This document shows positions 1 through 12,121 of a DNA stretch of 64,000 bases, in pieces (within the stretch, counting starts at the first letter, position 1; every line of letters begins with the position of its first letter). The position numbers and the translations under genes are program-made. This DNA is from Calliopsis andreniformis (Eukaryota > Arthropoda > Insecta > Hymenoptera > Andrenidae). Location of the stretch: NCBI RefSeq assembly GCF_051401765.1, contig NC_135071.1, forward strand, positions 6,178,961 through 6,242,960, written 5' to 3'. A model generated the notes under the pieces. It was not told where the DNA came from, searched no databases, and saw nothing but the letters and a program-made list of their open reading frames with translations.

Positions 1-1551
1 TGTTTCGTGGACAAACCAGCGAATAATTTTGCACTCGCCACGGGAGCGCCCCACGAGCTACGGGACGTGGACAAATCAGTGCGCAATGGCCAACACCAGG
101 AGCCACTTGTAGGTTAGGAAAGGGACCTTTGCAAGGATTGCGAAGATGTTAGTATAGCCTCGTAATTTTCAAATTTATAATATATCTCGAGCGGCAAAGA
201 TATAATATTGTGGGATCGTTACGCGTTCGCTTCTTATTGGATTTAGGAGAGGTTTTGATTGAACGAAGTCCAATTTAACAAACCTTATAAAAATGTGTAT
301 TATTACGAGTTTAAGTTTGACTCAAAGGAATACAAGTGTTTATGAATTCAAGTGTCACGAAACTAAGTCCTCTCTCTCTAGATTACGCACAGAGGTATGC
401 TCTATACATATGTATATGTATATGTCTGTAAAGTCAAAAAGAGGCAGATTCTCTCTTGTACTCTCCTACACTCTGAACCATTGTCAGTCCAGCTTGCGAG
501 TCTTGAAGTGTTATAACCTACTGAAATACATTGCTAATTAAATAGTAGACCTTCTACTCTTCAATCTATCGGGTTTCCAACAATAGAAGGAAAAATGTTC
601 AATGTGAAATATATAAATATGTTGTATAGATTATTAGTATTAATAATGATAGTAACACTAACAATAGTAAGTTATGTAGTGAAAATTATTGTGAATTCAC
701 ATGTCGTAATGGAATGGGCGAAAGAAAGTCGGAAGACATTTTGTATCGAAAGCAATTGGATACATTTGTTTTGATTCCTTTCTGTACTCCGCCCATGCCG
801 AAACATCGTGTCAATGATCTATCTGAAATGGCTTCTCGGATCGCTATATCGATAAGTGTGTAGAACACGTTCGACCAATGAATAAAACTGTTTATAAATC
901 TCGTTTTCGTGGAAAGGAGGAATAAAATTCTAAACGAATAAGATTCGCGCTCTTATCAATTGTCATCTCACTTATTTCTACCCCAATTGGATGAGAAATT
1001 CCATGAAATTTGTAAACAGTATCACTCATTAGCCGAAAGTGATGCACTAATTTCTGCATTTCAGTATCTTTCAACACCAGTTTCGAGCTCGTGTGTGTTT
1101 TATCAAGTCGAAAGCGGTAAATAATACGAGGGTCCGATGCGACAAGCTCACTCTCTCCTTTGTAAACTCATGCTTTACTGCTGTCGCTCTTGCTTGCTAC
1201 GGACATAATGACAGTAAAACTCGCACTCCTAACCGTAGGTCCTGCCTTTACCGTGTTCAGGCGTATTCCGCGCTCAGCGATTATGAATTAAGTGCAATAA
1301 ACGCGTTCAAGTATTGGTCATATGCTAATAAAAAATTAGGCATATTTTACTTCTTCTGTTTCATTTATTTTTAAGGGGGCAGATTCCTTGTGTCGTGTGC
1401 TGTGTGCGTGCGCTCACACAAGCAAAGAAAGTCATACACGTATACGCGATGAGCGAAAGTGATAAACGGTTTCGCAAATTACGCTTTACGTCTCGACACT
1501 TGCATAAATTAATTTTTCGCGGGTACAGAACCTATGGGTAGACTTCACCAC
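1..1551. other. Intergenic DNA, no gene recognised
   Basis: Short open frames occur on both strands, but none shows a known domain, codon bias or splice context. I see nothing I can name here. Confidence 0.5.
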
Positions 1552-1732
1552 AGGGTGGTCTGGTCCGTTTAAACACCAATAACCACTATACGTTGAGAAA
1601 AATGTAAAAATTACAAACTGTAAGCATAAAACAGACGCTGCTGTAAACTAGCAAGATGGCTGCCGAAGTGACATTTTTGCAAATATCTCACGATTTAATG
1701 GGTTTTTCGCTCATAGCATACCAGACCACCCT
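1552..1732. mobile_element. Candidate MITE with 13-bp inverted ends
   Basis: The sequence agggtggtctggt at 1552-1564 is mirrored exactly by accagaccaccct at 1720-1732. The 181-bp unit between has no coding potential. The short perfect ends suggest a non-autonomous DNA transposon. No clear target duplication is visible, so the family is unknown. Confidence 0.4.
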
Positions 1733-2084
1733 TCCTTGAATTAGCACAGTATCGTGGAAATGCGATTTTCCTCAACTTAAAACATCTTGAAAACGTAAAG
1801 CGTAATATTCGTTGTGCACCCGTTTTAACAGAAAAATAGTTCAACGATTTGCCGTTAAAAGCGTTGATGGTATATCTTGACCAATTTGGTCATATTACCA
1901 TCAGCATCGATGAAAATACAGATCAGTCGATAAATATAATCTAGAATTTGACAGTTGAATGGCGTATTCATCAAATACACGAATACAGACGCAAGAAAGG
2001 CTTAGTTGCCAAAACGTATTGAAAGTTTATGTTAGTTAAAAGTGTATAAAGTTACATATATGTATTAGTGCTAACATCGCGAGG

Positions 2085-2545
2085 TGAAAATCTCTGACTT
2101 TTTACGAAACTATGCTGAATTCTAGAATAGCCGAAAATATTCGACATGTATTTTTTATCGGTTCTAATTCATGTAAAGGGTGTGAAAACCACCCCCAAAG
2201 TTGGGGCTGGAAAATATATTTCGTTTAATATCTCGAAAACTAGTGCATGTAGCAAAATGATATAAATGGAGCGATTGTGTATTTTTGAACGACGAATTCA
2301 CCTATCTAACAGTTTTTAAAAATATCAATTTATTTAAAAAATATATTAAAAAATAGTATATTGTCGTTGTATTCACTGACTACATGTTGATCGATCGTTT
2401 TGCAAATTTGTATGCAAATACTATGAATCAAAACACAAAATACGGCTAAAATAGAATTTTGAATTTTTACGTTATAAACAAAATAATAACATTCCTAGTT
2501 AGACTACATTTTGTGCGAAGTTGGGCCCTGAAACGAGTGGTTTTA
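2085..2545 (+). repeat. Dispersed repeat, copy 1 (inverted copy at 28065-28505)
   Basis: This stretch aligns by eye along its whole length with the reverse complement of 28065-28505. Shared blocks include aaaattctattttagcc-like and ttggggct/ggccc-like segments and the run from tcggctattctaga to gaaaatctctgac. Divergence is substantial and both copies lack a long frame. It is probably a fragment of an old transposon. Confidence 0.55.
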
Positions 2546-2802
2546 CGAAAAACATATATCCCTATAATGTGTTTGTCATTATATTATGATACATTTTAGT
2601 TTTAGTATAGTATATTTAGTACTTTTAGTTTACAATTCATTTTGCATCAGTCTTTTAATTTTAGAAGGCATTTTATAGGTGATTCATATATGCAACAATT
2701 TACATTGAAAGGTTAAAAAGTATGAATGAATGAATAAATAGTATGAATTTAATGAATTGTTTATTCTATATATAAAAGTTTCACGATACAACGCATTAGT
2801 AT

Positions 2803-3046
2803 ATATGTGCTCATAATTATGAAAGTGGTCTAAGTCGTATATTTCTTATTTTGGAATATTGAAAAGATTACATTTGAATAAATTAGAAAATATTTCTATA
2901 CTATTTAACATTGTAATTTAGAATTATATTAGTCTTGATTAATGAAAATTTATTATGAATGTGAAATTTTGTGTGAATCTCATACGAAAATGTTGTTTTT
3001 AAAGTTTGAATTGACTTAGACCACTTTCATAATTATGGGCACATAT
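2803..3046. mobile_element. MITE with ~35-bp terminal inverted repeats
   Basis: The left end 2802-2836 (core gaaagtggtctaagtc) is mirrored at 3013-3047 (gacttagaccactttc) with one or two mismatches over about 35 bp. The interior is AT-rich and non-coding. Length and TIR style suit a Tc1/mariner-derived MITE, with TA-rich flanks that could hide a TA target duplication. Confidence 0.65.
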
Positions 3047-3199
3047 GTATTGTTTCATTCGTGATACTCTTCCTTTCTCGCTCGCACCGTCTTCTATATT
3101 CCGTATGAAGCAAAATATCGGCTCAAGGCGTATTCAGTAGAGATTTACTGATGGATAAAATTATAATTGATATGGCAACAGCGTGACAGAACTTTCCTA

Positions 3200-3290
3200 C
3201 GATGCGATTTGGCAATTATACCTTCACACTTCTCACTTGTAATTCAACAAGATAACGCTAGATGCCACAGTATCAAATCTCTCATGTATA
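3200..3290 (+). pseudogene. Possible Tc1/mariner transposase fossil
   Basis: One frame reads LVIQQDNARCHSIKSL. This closely resembles the block around the second catalytic aspartate of Tc1/mariner transposases (typically QQDNAxxH). No other transposase motif was found nearby, so this is a short orphan fragment. Chance resemblance cannot be excluded. Confidence 0.35.
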
Positions 3291-3359
3291 AATTATATGT
3301 TTTCACTAATACCCGTTTCTTCGCAACAGCACTTCGATCGATTTGGAGTAGGCCCCGAA

Positions 3360-3640
3360 GATGCTTTTAAAATGAAAGTAGGTAAAAGACAAATTTTTCA
3401 ATGCAAAAGACAATATACATCGCTATTAAAAAGTATTATTTATAATTGCAGTTTTGATATAAATGAAATTTTGTACCGTATTTCTACGTAGTTGTAACTT
3501 GGATTTTACATACAAACAACAACTTGCTTTTTATTTTTCTAGAGATACCCGCCGCTGCCGCAGCGCACGGGACAACGCCAGTTCGGTCTATCTGGACACC
3601 GAACAAGGTGATTCGATTACAATAAAACTTTCACAAGCGT
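3360..3640 (+). repeat. Dispersed repeat with unoccupied hAT target site
   Basis: The segment around 3440-3600 matches the reverse complement of 59860-60020 (shared tacgtagttgtaac, acaaacaacaact and gcagcgcacgggac). The next bases match the reverse complement of the sequence left of 58423. The octamer atctggac at 3590-3597 is therefore the empty counterpart of the hAT-like insertion at 58423-59859. Bases 3374-3430 also match 60360-60415 directly. Confidence 0.6.
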
Positions 3641-4655
3641 ATCTCAAAGAGTTTTCTAATTAGAATAAGAACAAACACAATATACTTTGGACGTTCTCGT
3701 TCTTTCTCTTTCACTCACTATCCTTTTTCATGTTCAAAACACTACAAAAGAAAACTCAATCCCTCGGCTCGAGTTCCATCAGGGGAATCAATCTACCTCC
3801 GCTTAATAACTGCCTGCTACCAGTCCCGAATTTCGGGTAGTTATCCAACTTTTACTGCATATGTTATTTATGAATCCGTTTAGAATATTGATGTTTTATC
3901 ACGATTTTCTAATTAACTTGTTGCGGAACACACTATACAAACGGGTCAACTACTTTTGATTTTAGTACCTTCTTCAAGTCAAATAGATTAATGTTTTTTA
4001 TTAGTTTCGTAATTACCGAGATTTTAAAGTACCCTTATAAATTATACAATTACTTTTGATTTCAGTAATTTTTTCCAATCAAATGGTAATAAACATTTTC
4101 TGGCGTTTTTTATTATATTTTTTTGAAGTTTAATATTTTTCTGGGTTTCATTTTTATGATTTAATATTTTTTTAAGGTACTTTTGGAAGATCTATTAGTA
4201 GTTTCGGATGCTTTTTCGTAGGAATTAACTTTTTTGGAGATTTTTTGTGGTTTAATCTTTTTGAAAATTTTATGTAGTACTTCAATGTAATCGGTGTGAA
4301 ACCGGCTATTTATTGAATTTAATTTACTTTTTATGTTTAGGATGCAGTATTACATGCATTCAGATGAATACTAATGTATCTTATACTATCGTATGTGATA
4401 GAAATACATTTATTTTATGTAACAGTTATTTAAATCTGCATATTTTACAGGTTTTCCCTATCTCAGGGATTCCTCTACTTCCATGTTATTTTTTTATTTA
4501 CTATTTATTACTTTTAGTTTCTATTTCATTTCTGAAATATGATACAAACCATTAACGTTGTGTTATTTATATTAATTTAATAATTAAGCATTATGTAAGT
4601 AACCATTACATACAAATGTTTGCAGGATATGTATTTCCATTGCACAGAATGGCAT
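3641..4655. other. AT-rich intergenic DNA
   Basis: No gene is visible. Two loosely similar stretches near 3950 and 4050 share an acttttgattt-cagta-type motif followed by tcaaat, suggesting a diverged direct duplication about 100 bp apart. Confidence 0.4.
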
Positions 4656-4659
4656 AACT

Positions 4660-4950
4660 GAAACTGCTTCATGAAAAGACATTCTTCGAGTTGTCCACCA
4701 TTTTTTCTGTGCGATACGAGCCTTTCTAAATTACCAATAGAATTCGACACTTTTCTTAGCGGCCATGGAAAGGACGTTGGGTGTGCCTGCAGAAAAGAGA
4801 AACTAAAAGACGTGAGACAAAGACCAATAGGTTAGGTTCCAGCAGTCATATGTAATTGGTTAGGACACATTGAGAAGGGCGCATGTTGCATGAAAGTAAT
4901 ACCACTCTCAAGTCACGAAAGCGGCAACACCGCAAGTTAAAGGCCCTGTC
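4660..4950 (+). repeat. Dispersed repeat family, copy 1 of 3
   Basis: This copy aligns with 41793-42110 (same strand) and 57255-57565 (opposite strand). Shared features are a tttctgtgcga-cac segment, gacaaaga followed by a gaataag-like block, a gataattg-like block, and caccattcacgagttagag (altered here). It has no frame of note. It is a member of an unidentified, moderately old interspersed repeat. Confidence 0.5.
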
Positions 4951-5057
4951 CACCAAGGATCTTTTTTTGAAATACAGATAATAGTTTCCACTTGGTTACG
5001 CAATATAGAAATATTGAGGACTTGATGGTCCTAGACTAAGTGCCCAGTAACACCCAC

Positions 5058-5106
<49 letters not shown>
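5058..5106. repeat. (TAA)n microsatellite
   Basis: About sixteen uninterrupted TAA triplets. Confidence 0.95.
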
Positions 5107-5108
<2 letters not shown>

Positions 5109-5109
5109 A

Positions 5110-8100
5110 ACTTTTAATTAAAAAGTTAATAACGAAAATTGTTTTACTGTAGTCACAATAAAATAATTACTTTTAAATAATTACTTTTAAGTAATTATTT
5201 TAAGTAATTATTTTTGTAAATAAATAAGTAATTTTTTAGAACTATTTTCATAAGTAATTACTTTATTGTGCTCTGCAAAATATTGTTCTCTCTATTTAAT
5301 CGTTACCTACACCGGTTGAAAAGAAATTTTGAATCGGTCATTAAAGTCGGATCATTCTGAGACAAGGAATGATTTTTCTCTTTCTTTCGACCTGCCGTTT
5401 TCTTCCATCCCGAAAACCACTTCTTTAGGCCTGACGCCCCTTGATACTAAAGGCTCTCCTCCCTATGTTCTTACCGGGAGATCGATTACTTGTTCCATAC
5501 ACGCCGAGTTAGCGAGATGTTTGTATAGAGAGAAAATTCTTGTATATGAATGTTTACATATTCATATGAAATAAGGTAAGTGGTGCAGTTTAGCCAATAT
5601 TCTCTTTGTCAGCTATGAGAAATTCATTAACTCATAATTAAAATCGCAACTTAATACTAATGTAAGATTTTTAGAACGAATGAACTTCGTTTTAAAACGT
5701 TTCAACCAAAAATTACAATATGCTCTGAATAATAAACATTTTTATAAAACGCGACATAATCGCGTAAGGGGTTCAAGATGATTTACACAAAGCTTTCTGT
5801 TTTTAGTAAGACTTGTCTTGTTTCATATGCAAATTTGGTACTAGAACAGACAGTCCTTTCAATTTGGCTAATAAACTCTAAAAAAGAATTTTCTTAGACC
5901 AAGTTGGCAACCCTTTCCACTACGATATGGCGAAATTGCCGTTCCCGCGGTACGCAATTTCGCCAGTTACAGGTTTTTATTATTTCATTCCAAACTATGA
6001 TTAAAAATTCCGTCTATGGGCAATAATTTATTGTAGATGTCAGATAAGACTCTAAGCTTTAGAAAATATTCAAGAATTTCACTACATATGTATTTAGAAA
6101 TATTGTATAACATTTTAAACATTAACATGGCGAAATTGGGGTTACGTGTCTTATTTATCCAAATTTCTAAGCGCAAACTTCTAAACAGAATTACTTAAAA
6201 AAGAAAATGATTCAAATTTTTATTCTGCTTTTCATTTTAAGTCCATCGTACATAAATGAGCAACAAAAATTACTTCTGTAAGATTTAATATTTGTGGCGG
6301 GGTAAATTAGAGATCGTACCTATGTTGGTAAGAAGGAGTGAAAGTGGGGAGATGTGGCCTATTGATCACGATCGATGTGAGGGAGTCCGTATTGTATTGT
6401 ACACATGGTACGGAAATAAAGTGAATTTGGTTTATAAATTAAAAGTGAGCCGTTTCTATCGGATCTTGACAATTCTCTTACACTTCATTATACTTACTGT
6501 TATTGATATTCCTTACAAGCCTGCAAAATGTTTGAAAAATCCTTTTGGTTTATCCTAATTTCTCCTGGATCCAAAATCTCTACATATGCATCGCTGTAAA
6601 TAAGAAACCTTAGAATAAACGTACAGCTGATTCCAATTCGTAAACTGTTCAGAAAACACTATAACAGTCTTCTATTACTTTTGTTATAGTAGAGTGTTCT
6701 ATTACACAAGAACAATAATTTCGTGATATGAACGATCAAAGCCAACGTATAACGATAAATTTCAATAAGAAACAAACTTTGATATATTTCACTTTGATAA
6801 GGTATCAAAGGGGGTTACACCATGCAAAACAATAATAAAATTAATGTACGAGTTAACACGGATATTATTGCGTGTTCGAAAAAAGAAGACACAATGAAAA
6901 GTACAAAATTCAAATCGAAGTAGAAATTCATTATTACACATCTAACAGATAATCGGGACCGCTCTTTACAAGCCAAAAATATATCTCGACATTCCAAATG
7001 TCTTTGATCTTGTTAATAATTACACATATATGTATACAAACCTATATACATATACACCTCGTATAGAATAAAATAAATCTATTTACAACTGAACATTTCG
7101 CAACGCCTTCCCTTTAACCTCGAATACACAAAATTGTTACGAGTACGTAACGCTACGAAATTATGTCGGTCGGTTACTAAAACTTTGGTTACAAAAAAAT
7201 ATAGACGCATACTTAACACCTAGTCAGGAATTTTTTACACTTACACGTGTCTATTATCGCTAAACCTCGTCACCGTTGTTGGAATATTCTTTCCCCTTTT
7301 CTCAACTTAACTCTACGTATCTATGAACAAATGTACAATAATTACAATAACGATTAGCGATGAATAAGTAATTTAGAAATACTACACATAGATTACTTCA
7401 TTATTATGGATCGAAATGTTCGCAGCAACAGAAGCAATATACTTGAAATATTGTGAGTAATAAAAGAAGAGATCTATCAAACTTGTAAGTGACTGTCAAA
7501 GTTCAAGTTCAATAAATAATAGAAGTTTATAATTATCGATGCTCCTTTAACACATCCAAAGCCGGTAGAATTTGTGGTAAGTGGTTTGTTTATGCGGTAC
7601 TGGTGTACTTGGAACGGCACAGGATCTAAAGGGTTAAATCGCTGGTTCCATGTGATCTTGTGTCTATTATTCTGCTTACGAATAAATGGCGAATTCTTAA
7701 TCTGGTACGGATGCACACGCATACAAATATCAAAATAAAAGAACACATTAATGTATTTGATGCCAGGAAAGGTGTACTTCGAGAAAGAGATTCTACTATC
7801 TATAGTAGAGCTGTCCAAGCTAAGGCACGCGTACTCTCAGTGGTTCCCCCACTTTAATCCATATTGTTGTAAGGAGTAACGGAGACGCTACACAGTCTTT
7901 TATGGCCGCCTTTTTAGTGTCGCGCATTTCCATGACAACACAGGTTGTCCACTATGGTTGTCCGCTATGTGTACAGTAGTCGTTGGAAGGGGAAGCAGGC
8001 GCATTAGGGATCCCTACACTGGACGGTTCTGATCTACAGCCAATCAAAGTCGCATTTAGTGATGTCAAAATTGTAGGACATGGGACAAACGGCTTACCCC

Positions 8101-8405
8101 AACTATGACCTACTGTCGTCCCCCACTCTACTGACACCGCTCTCCACACTAACGTACTAGGCCCCTATCTGTACGCGCTGTCTGCTCGATGCGTTTCGCC
8201 AAGAATTCACATTATAGAAGTCAGAGCGCGTGGCTTGCAAATTGGGAGATAGTTATCGGATCCCGGTGCAACAATTTTACTTTTTCTCTTTGTTTTTCTT
8301 TTTAATTATTCGCATTATAGAAAGGCGTGACAATAAGATTTGTGTCTTCTCTGAAATGAAATATTATTTCAAGTTATACCATAGGAACATAGTTGCTTTG
8401 TAATA
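5110..8405. other. Intergenic DNA, no gene recognised
   Basis: The part from 5160 to 5265 is made of alternating aagtaatta/taattactt blocks. A somewhat GC-richer stretch at 7860-8260 has no recognisable coding or RNA signal. Short frames on both strands look random. Confidence 0.4.
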
Positions 8406-8436
8406 CAGTAGAGGCTCCAGTATCCAAACTGTTAAG
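8406..8436 (+). repeat. pogo/Tigger-like terminal sequence, left
   Basis: The sequence TA-CAGTAGAGGCTCC at 8404 resembles the reverse complement of the right end at 17997, which reads TA-CAGTAGAGACTGCC. It is followed by a tatccaaa motif like the tatccgaa repeats of Tigger ends. It may be the far end of the element whose transposase remnant lies at 17703-17820, or a separate copy. Confidence 0.35.
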
Positions 8437-8989
8437 AATACACACATATATATACATATATGTATGTAAAGCTCTACATTCTGATCGAAGTGGGATATGT
8501 TTGTATGTATATATATGTTGCTCCCGATGTACGTGACAGAATTTGCGAGAGTGGGGAGAGGAATGCTTGTTACGAGACGACGTGAACTCACACACACGAT
8601 ACACAAGTGGCCATGTGAATGCCGATTTTCTTCCTAACGGAAAGGGACAAGCGATTACAAGTTACTATTCATTTTTGTTTATCTCGCTACAGTTATTTTT
8701 TTTATGTTTCTTGTATATCAAATAAACACATTATCTGACTTCACATCCTTGTGCCGTATGTTCGATCAAAATAACCTCACACAAACAAACAGAGAGACAA
8801 AAGTGGCCGGACAATAGAATTTTTGGATAACAGAACAATCAATTTCTTTGTATTAAACTTCATTTATTTAAGTACAAATGAACGAAATTGATCATTTATT
8901 TCAATATTTAAAGATTCCACATCCTTTTAGTTGCTAAATTACATAACCTGTAATTTTCAGTATTACCTTTTTGTTTTGGAATCTCTGAT

Positions 8990-9129
8990 AAGGAGAGCTC
9001 ACGAGCGTGGAAATTACTTTTAGAATAAGACTGCGTATAATTTGTAGTATACACATAGTGTAATAAAATCCTCGTACTGTTCGCCAAAATGGATTCCTAT
9101 TCTTGAAAAATTTCACTTTAAAGTTTTAT
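8990..9129 (+). repeat. Left arm of a 140-bp inverted repeat
   Basis: This 140-bp stretch, starting aaggagagct and ending ctttaaagttttat, matches the reverse complement of 17563-17702 with moderate divergence and the same length. The pair brackets the whole duplicated retrotransposon block, so these may be terminal arms of a fold-back-type element that was later filled by other insertions. Confidence 0.6.
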
Positions 9130-9137
9130 CATAAGTG

Positions 9138-9503
9138 TTAGGATCAATCGTAATTCAAATTACGCGCTATACAGCGCCATGGGCGTAAGATATACATATG
9201 TGTGTGTGTGTGTGTGTGTGTGAACTATGGGGTTCCTCTTCCGTTTTCCCATGTGCGTTGATTGAGATGCAGAAGAGATGTGAAAGTGTGTTTAAGTTAC
9301 TGACTATATTGTCATATGTTAATTTTTGTCACTTCAAATGTAACAAATATATTGCATTTTTGATTCTCAAATCACGTGAGATACGTGGAAACCTTTTTAT
9401 TTATTTTCTACGCCATATTCCACTATTTGAAAACAGTAACCAAAATCCAAGAATAAGTATAGGTAATATTTAATATAGACTCTTTGTTAGTCTTACATAT
9501 ACA
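9138..9503 (+). repeat. Duplicated segment A, copy 1
   Basis: 366 bp that reappear at 11339-11706. The copies look identical except that the (TG)n tract has 12 units here (9199-9222) and 13 in the other copy. The open frame through this region has no recognisable product. The last four bases, taca, abut the solo LTR. Confidence 0.85.
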
Positions 9504-9897
9504 TGTTAGCGTCAACGTATTTTAAAAACGAATTGAGGGTGAACGGTTCCATGCCGTCTTGCCTTCGAGGGTTTTATGTATGGGACTTAGGCTATGTGGC
9601 CTTGAATGAGGGTGCGTGAGACTAAACAGCCTCGACGCCAGGCGATGGCTGATGACCACGTTGGGTCTCCCAGCTATCGGGTGTTGAGGAATTGAATGTT
9701 TATGTGAAGAGCTAGAGAGTTTGGAAATAGCAAGCGGCCTGACGCCGCGTAGCTAAAGAATTGGGACTTTGTTCCTGAAGGATCTGGCCACGGAGTGGGG
9801 AGAGTCTTTTGACTCTCTGGCAAGAGGACTGTGTCAAGGGACACGGCACTTACCCCAGAACCTTGAACGAGGCACCAAATTAGAAAAGTTTCTAACA
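9504..9897 (+). mobile_element. Solo LTR of the mdg3-like gypsy element
   Basis: This is a 394-bp TG...CA sequence that appears identical to the 5' LTR at 11707-12100 and differs at one noticed base from the 3' LTR at 16879-17272. It is flanked by taca on both sides (9500-9503 and 9898-9901), the 4-bp target duplication. No internal region is present, as expected after LTR-LTR recombination. The flanks are the same as those of the complete element, so both derive from one insertion. Confidence 0.9.
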
Positions 9898-9960
9898 TAC
9901 ATACTCCTGATAATGTTTACATTTTGGAGTATAAATCACAAGAAATTTTGTGTTGTCTTT
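9898..9960 (+). repeat. Duplicated segment B, copy 1
   Basis: 63 bp from tacatactcctga to gttgtcttt, repeated at 17273-17335 after the complete retrotransposon. Homology stops at 9960, where a ctttatt-rich stretch leads into the Tc1-like element. Confidence 0.85.
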
Positions 9961-9988
9961 ACTCTTTCTTTATTCTTTACTCTTTTAT

Positions 9989-11327
9989 AACTTTTATATT
10001 ACTACTTACGTATATCATTACCTTTTTATGGTGCCCAAAGTTAGTATAAAGAAAAAAAATAATAAACTCCATACAAAGAATATTTAATAATTGTAAAGAT
10101 GCTAATTGTAGGCAGTTTCTATAGATTCTACTTTTTTGCCTAAAAATTACAAATATTTACTTTATTACCTAGTCTTTCAACAAAAATACGTTCAATGAAA
10201 CTACAAATTAAATGATTTCTAATTTCATGCAGCTTATTATTAAGTGTGACTTCACTTAGAATGATACTGACATAATTCGAAGAAGCAAAACTGCTAAGTC
10301 ACACAGAAACGTGATACACAATATTTTGTAGTACTAGCTAGCACAGAAAAGATAAATAATATAAATAAATATCAGAATTACAGTAAAAAATGTGTTAAAC
10401 TCAAAAATAGAAAAATATACAGTATGTATCACAAGAGCATGGGCGCGATATCTCAGTACAAATAAATCTTTTCTGTAAAAACTGTTACACAGATCGAAGG
10501 TACATCTATAAAACTAATAAGCACGCACTTAATAATGTGCCCAATCACCACCATCAGCGATTATTGCTTCACAACGTCTAGGCATACTTTCAACCACCTT
10601 TTCGGCATATGAGACAGGAAGAAATCTCCATATTTCTCGAATACAACCCCCAGTGTTTTCAATTTTAATACGTTTTTCTCGGAGTTTGTACTTCATTACA
10701 GACCAAACATTTTCGATTGTATTGGCATCGGGGGACTGAGATGGCCAATCTAACACGTTAATACCGTTCCCTGTTTTCCATTATATACTAGGAGACCCCG
10801 TTCGTACAATTTAAGCATCTTCTGGGCATTTAAATTATCCGTAAAGATGCATAAGATCCCGAAACCCCGAACGTTGAGACAACCCTAAACACGAACTTTT
10901 ATTGGGTGTTTAATGCTTCTTTGGATAATTGTATTTCCACGGACAGGCCAGGCTCGTTTGATAGGAATCCAAGCCCAAAAAGATGACTCGTTACTGAACA
11001 CAAGATTGTTCCAATCATGATCAACGTTTTCGTATGCCCATGCCAACCGATTTTGGACGTGCTTTGTTAAAAGCAATGGCTTTGAAATTGTACTACACCA
11101 TGCAACTCTATTTTCTTCCAACCGACGCGACGTTTGATTGGTAACATGCTTATATTTATGCCCTTTTTTGCTAAAACTGTTTGTCCTTTATGTAAGGAAA
11201 ATGTCGGATTTTTTCCTTGTATCGTTGCACCCACTTGTTTACAAATTCGCGAGCTTATGCAAATATTTTACTGCATCTCTAATAATCATTTTGGGTCCTT
11301 TCATTTTAGGCACTAACCTTGAAATAA
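9989..11327 (-). mobile_element. Tc1-like element, copy 1
   Basis: A 1339-bp unit also present at 31110-32448 with identical end points, identical length and about ten substitutions noticed. The decayed transposase reads on the minus strand and occupies the right 60%. About 540 bp of non-coding sequence lie downstream of it. Terminal inverted repeats are not obvious: both ends contain tgcccaaa in inverse orientation, but not at the very tip. It sits exactly at the junction between the two copies of the A-LTR-B duplication. Confidence 0.75.
10529..11307 (-). pseudogene. Tc1-like transposase pseudogene, copy 1
   Basis: This is a DDE transposase remnant. The middle part (10885-11121) contains VFSNESSFWAW, where Tc1 enzymes normally have FSDES, so the first catalytic Asp is Asn. 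The C-terminal part (10529-10756) has DWPSQSPDANTIENVW, carrying the third acidic residue, and ends GGDWAHY. Between them, the expected Trp before Gly-Cys is a TAG stop near 10883, a frame change occurs near 10785, and the QQDNDPKH-type block with the second Asp is absent. The N-terminal region up to about 11307 is traceable as MKGPKMIIRDAV but has two further stops. The protein cannot be active. Confidence 0.8.
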
Positions 11328-11338
11328 GTTGAAATAAA

Positions 11339-11706
11339 TTAGGATCAATCGTAATTCAAATTACGCGCTATACAGCGCCATGGGCGTAAGATATACATAT
11401 GTGTGTGTGTGTGTGTGTGTGTGTGAACTATGGGGTTCCTCTTCCGTTTTCCCATGTGCGTTGATTGAGATGCAGAAGAGATGTGAAAGTGTGTTTAAGT
11501 TACTGACTATATTGTCATATGTTAATTTTTGTCACTTCAAATGTAACAAATATATTGCATTTTTGATTCTCAAATCACGTGAGATACGTGGAAACCTTTT
11601 TATTTATTTTCTACGCCATATTCCACTATTTGAAAACAGTAACCAAAATCCAAGAATAAGTATAGGTAATATTTAATATAGACTCTTTGTTAGTCTTACA
11701 TATACA
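11339..11706 (+). repeat. Duplicated segment A, copy 2
   Basis: 368 bp matching 9138-9503, with a (TG)13 tract at 11400-11425. It is preceded by gaaataaa rather than by the inverted-repeat arm that precedes copy 1. It ends in taca, the target duplication of the complete retrotransposon. Confidence 0.85.
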
Positions 11707-12100
11707 TGTTAGCGTCAACGTATTTTAAAAACGAATTGAGGGTGAACGGTTCCATGCCGTCTTGCCTTCGAGGGTTTTATGTATGGGACTTAGGCTATGT
11801 GGCCTTGAATGAGGGTGCGTGAGACTAAACAGCCTCGACGCCAGGCGATGGCTGATGACCACGTTGGGTCTCCCAGCTATCGGGTGTTGAGGAATTGAAT
11901 GTTTATGTGAAGAGCTAGAGAGTTTGGAAATAGCAAGCGGCCTGACGCCGCGTAGCTAAAGAATTGGGACTTTGTTCCTGAAGGATCTGGCCACGGAGTG
12001 GGGAGAGTCTTTTGACTCTCTGGCAAGAGGACTGTGTCAAGGGACACGGCACTTACCCCAGAACCTTGAACGAGGCACCAAATTAGAAAAGTTTCTAACA
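11707..12100 (+). repeat. 5' LTR of gypsy element
   Basis: It begins TGTTAGCG and ends TCTAACA. It differs from the 3' LTR at one noticed position (gaggaattg here, gagggattg there). No canonical TATA box stands out in it. Confidence 0.93.
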
Positions 12101-12121
12101 TCAGAAGTGAGATACGCGAAC
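12101..12121 (+). promoter_or_regulatory. Primer-binding site, tRNA-Leu-like
   Basis: The sequence tcagaagtgagatacg directly after the 5' LTR resembles the complement of the 3' end of insect tRNA-Leu genes (…cccacttctgaca as I remember it). It is offset by about two bases plus CCA from the tRNA terminus. Such offset tRNA-Leu sites are known for mdg3/micropia elements. The match is from memory and was not checked against a tRNA. Confidence 0.5.

Noticed and set aside
7477..7818. 113-codon minus-strand frame
   Set aside because: No recognisable domain or splice context; overlaps an equally open plus-strand frame.
9198..9473. 91-codon frame starting in the TG repeat (and its twin at 11380-11676)
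   Set aside because: It is duplicated as part of segment A, begins in a microsatellite and shows no domain; most likely non-coding.
9674..9898. 74-codon minus-strand frame repeated at 11877-12101 and 17049-17273
   Set aside because: It lies wholly in the LTR sequence and recurs only because the LTR does.
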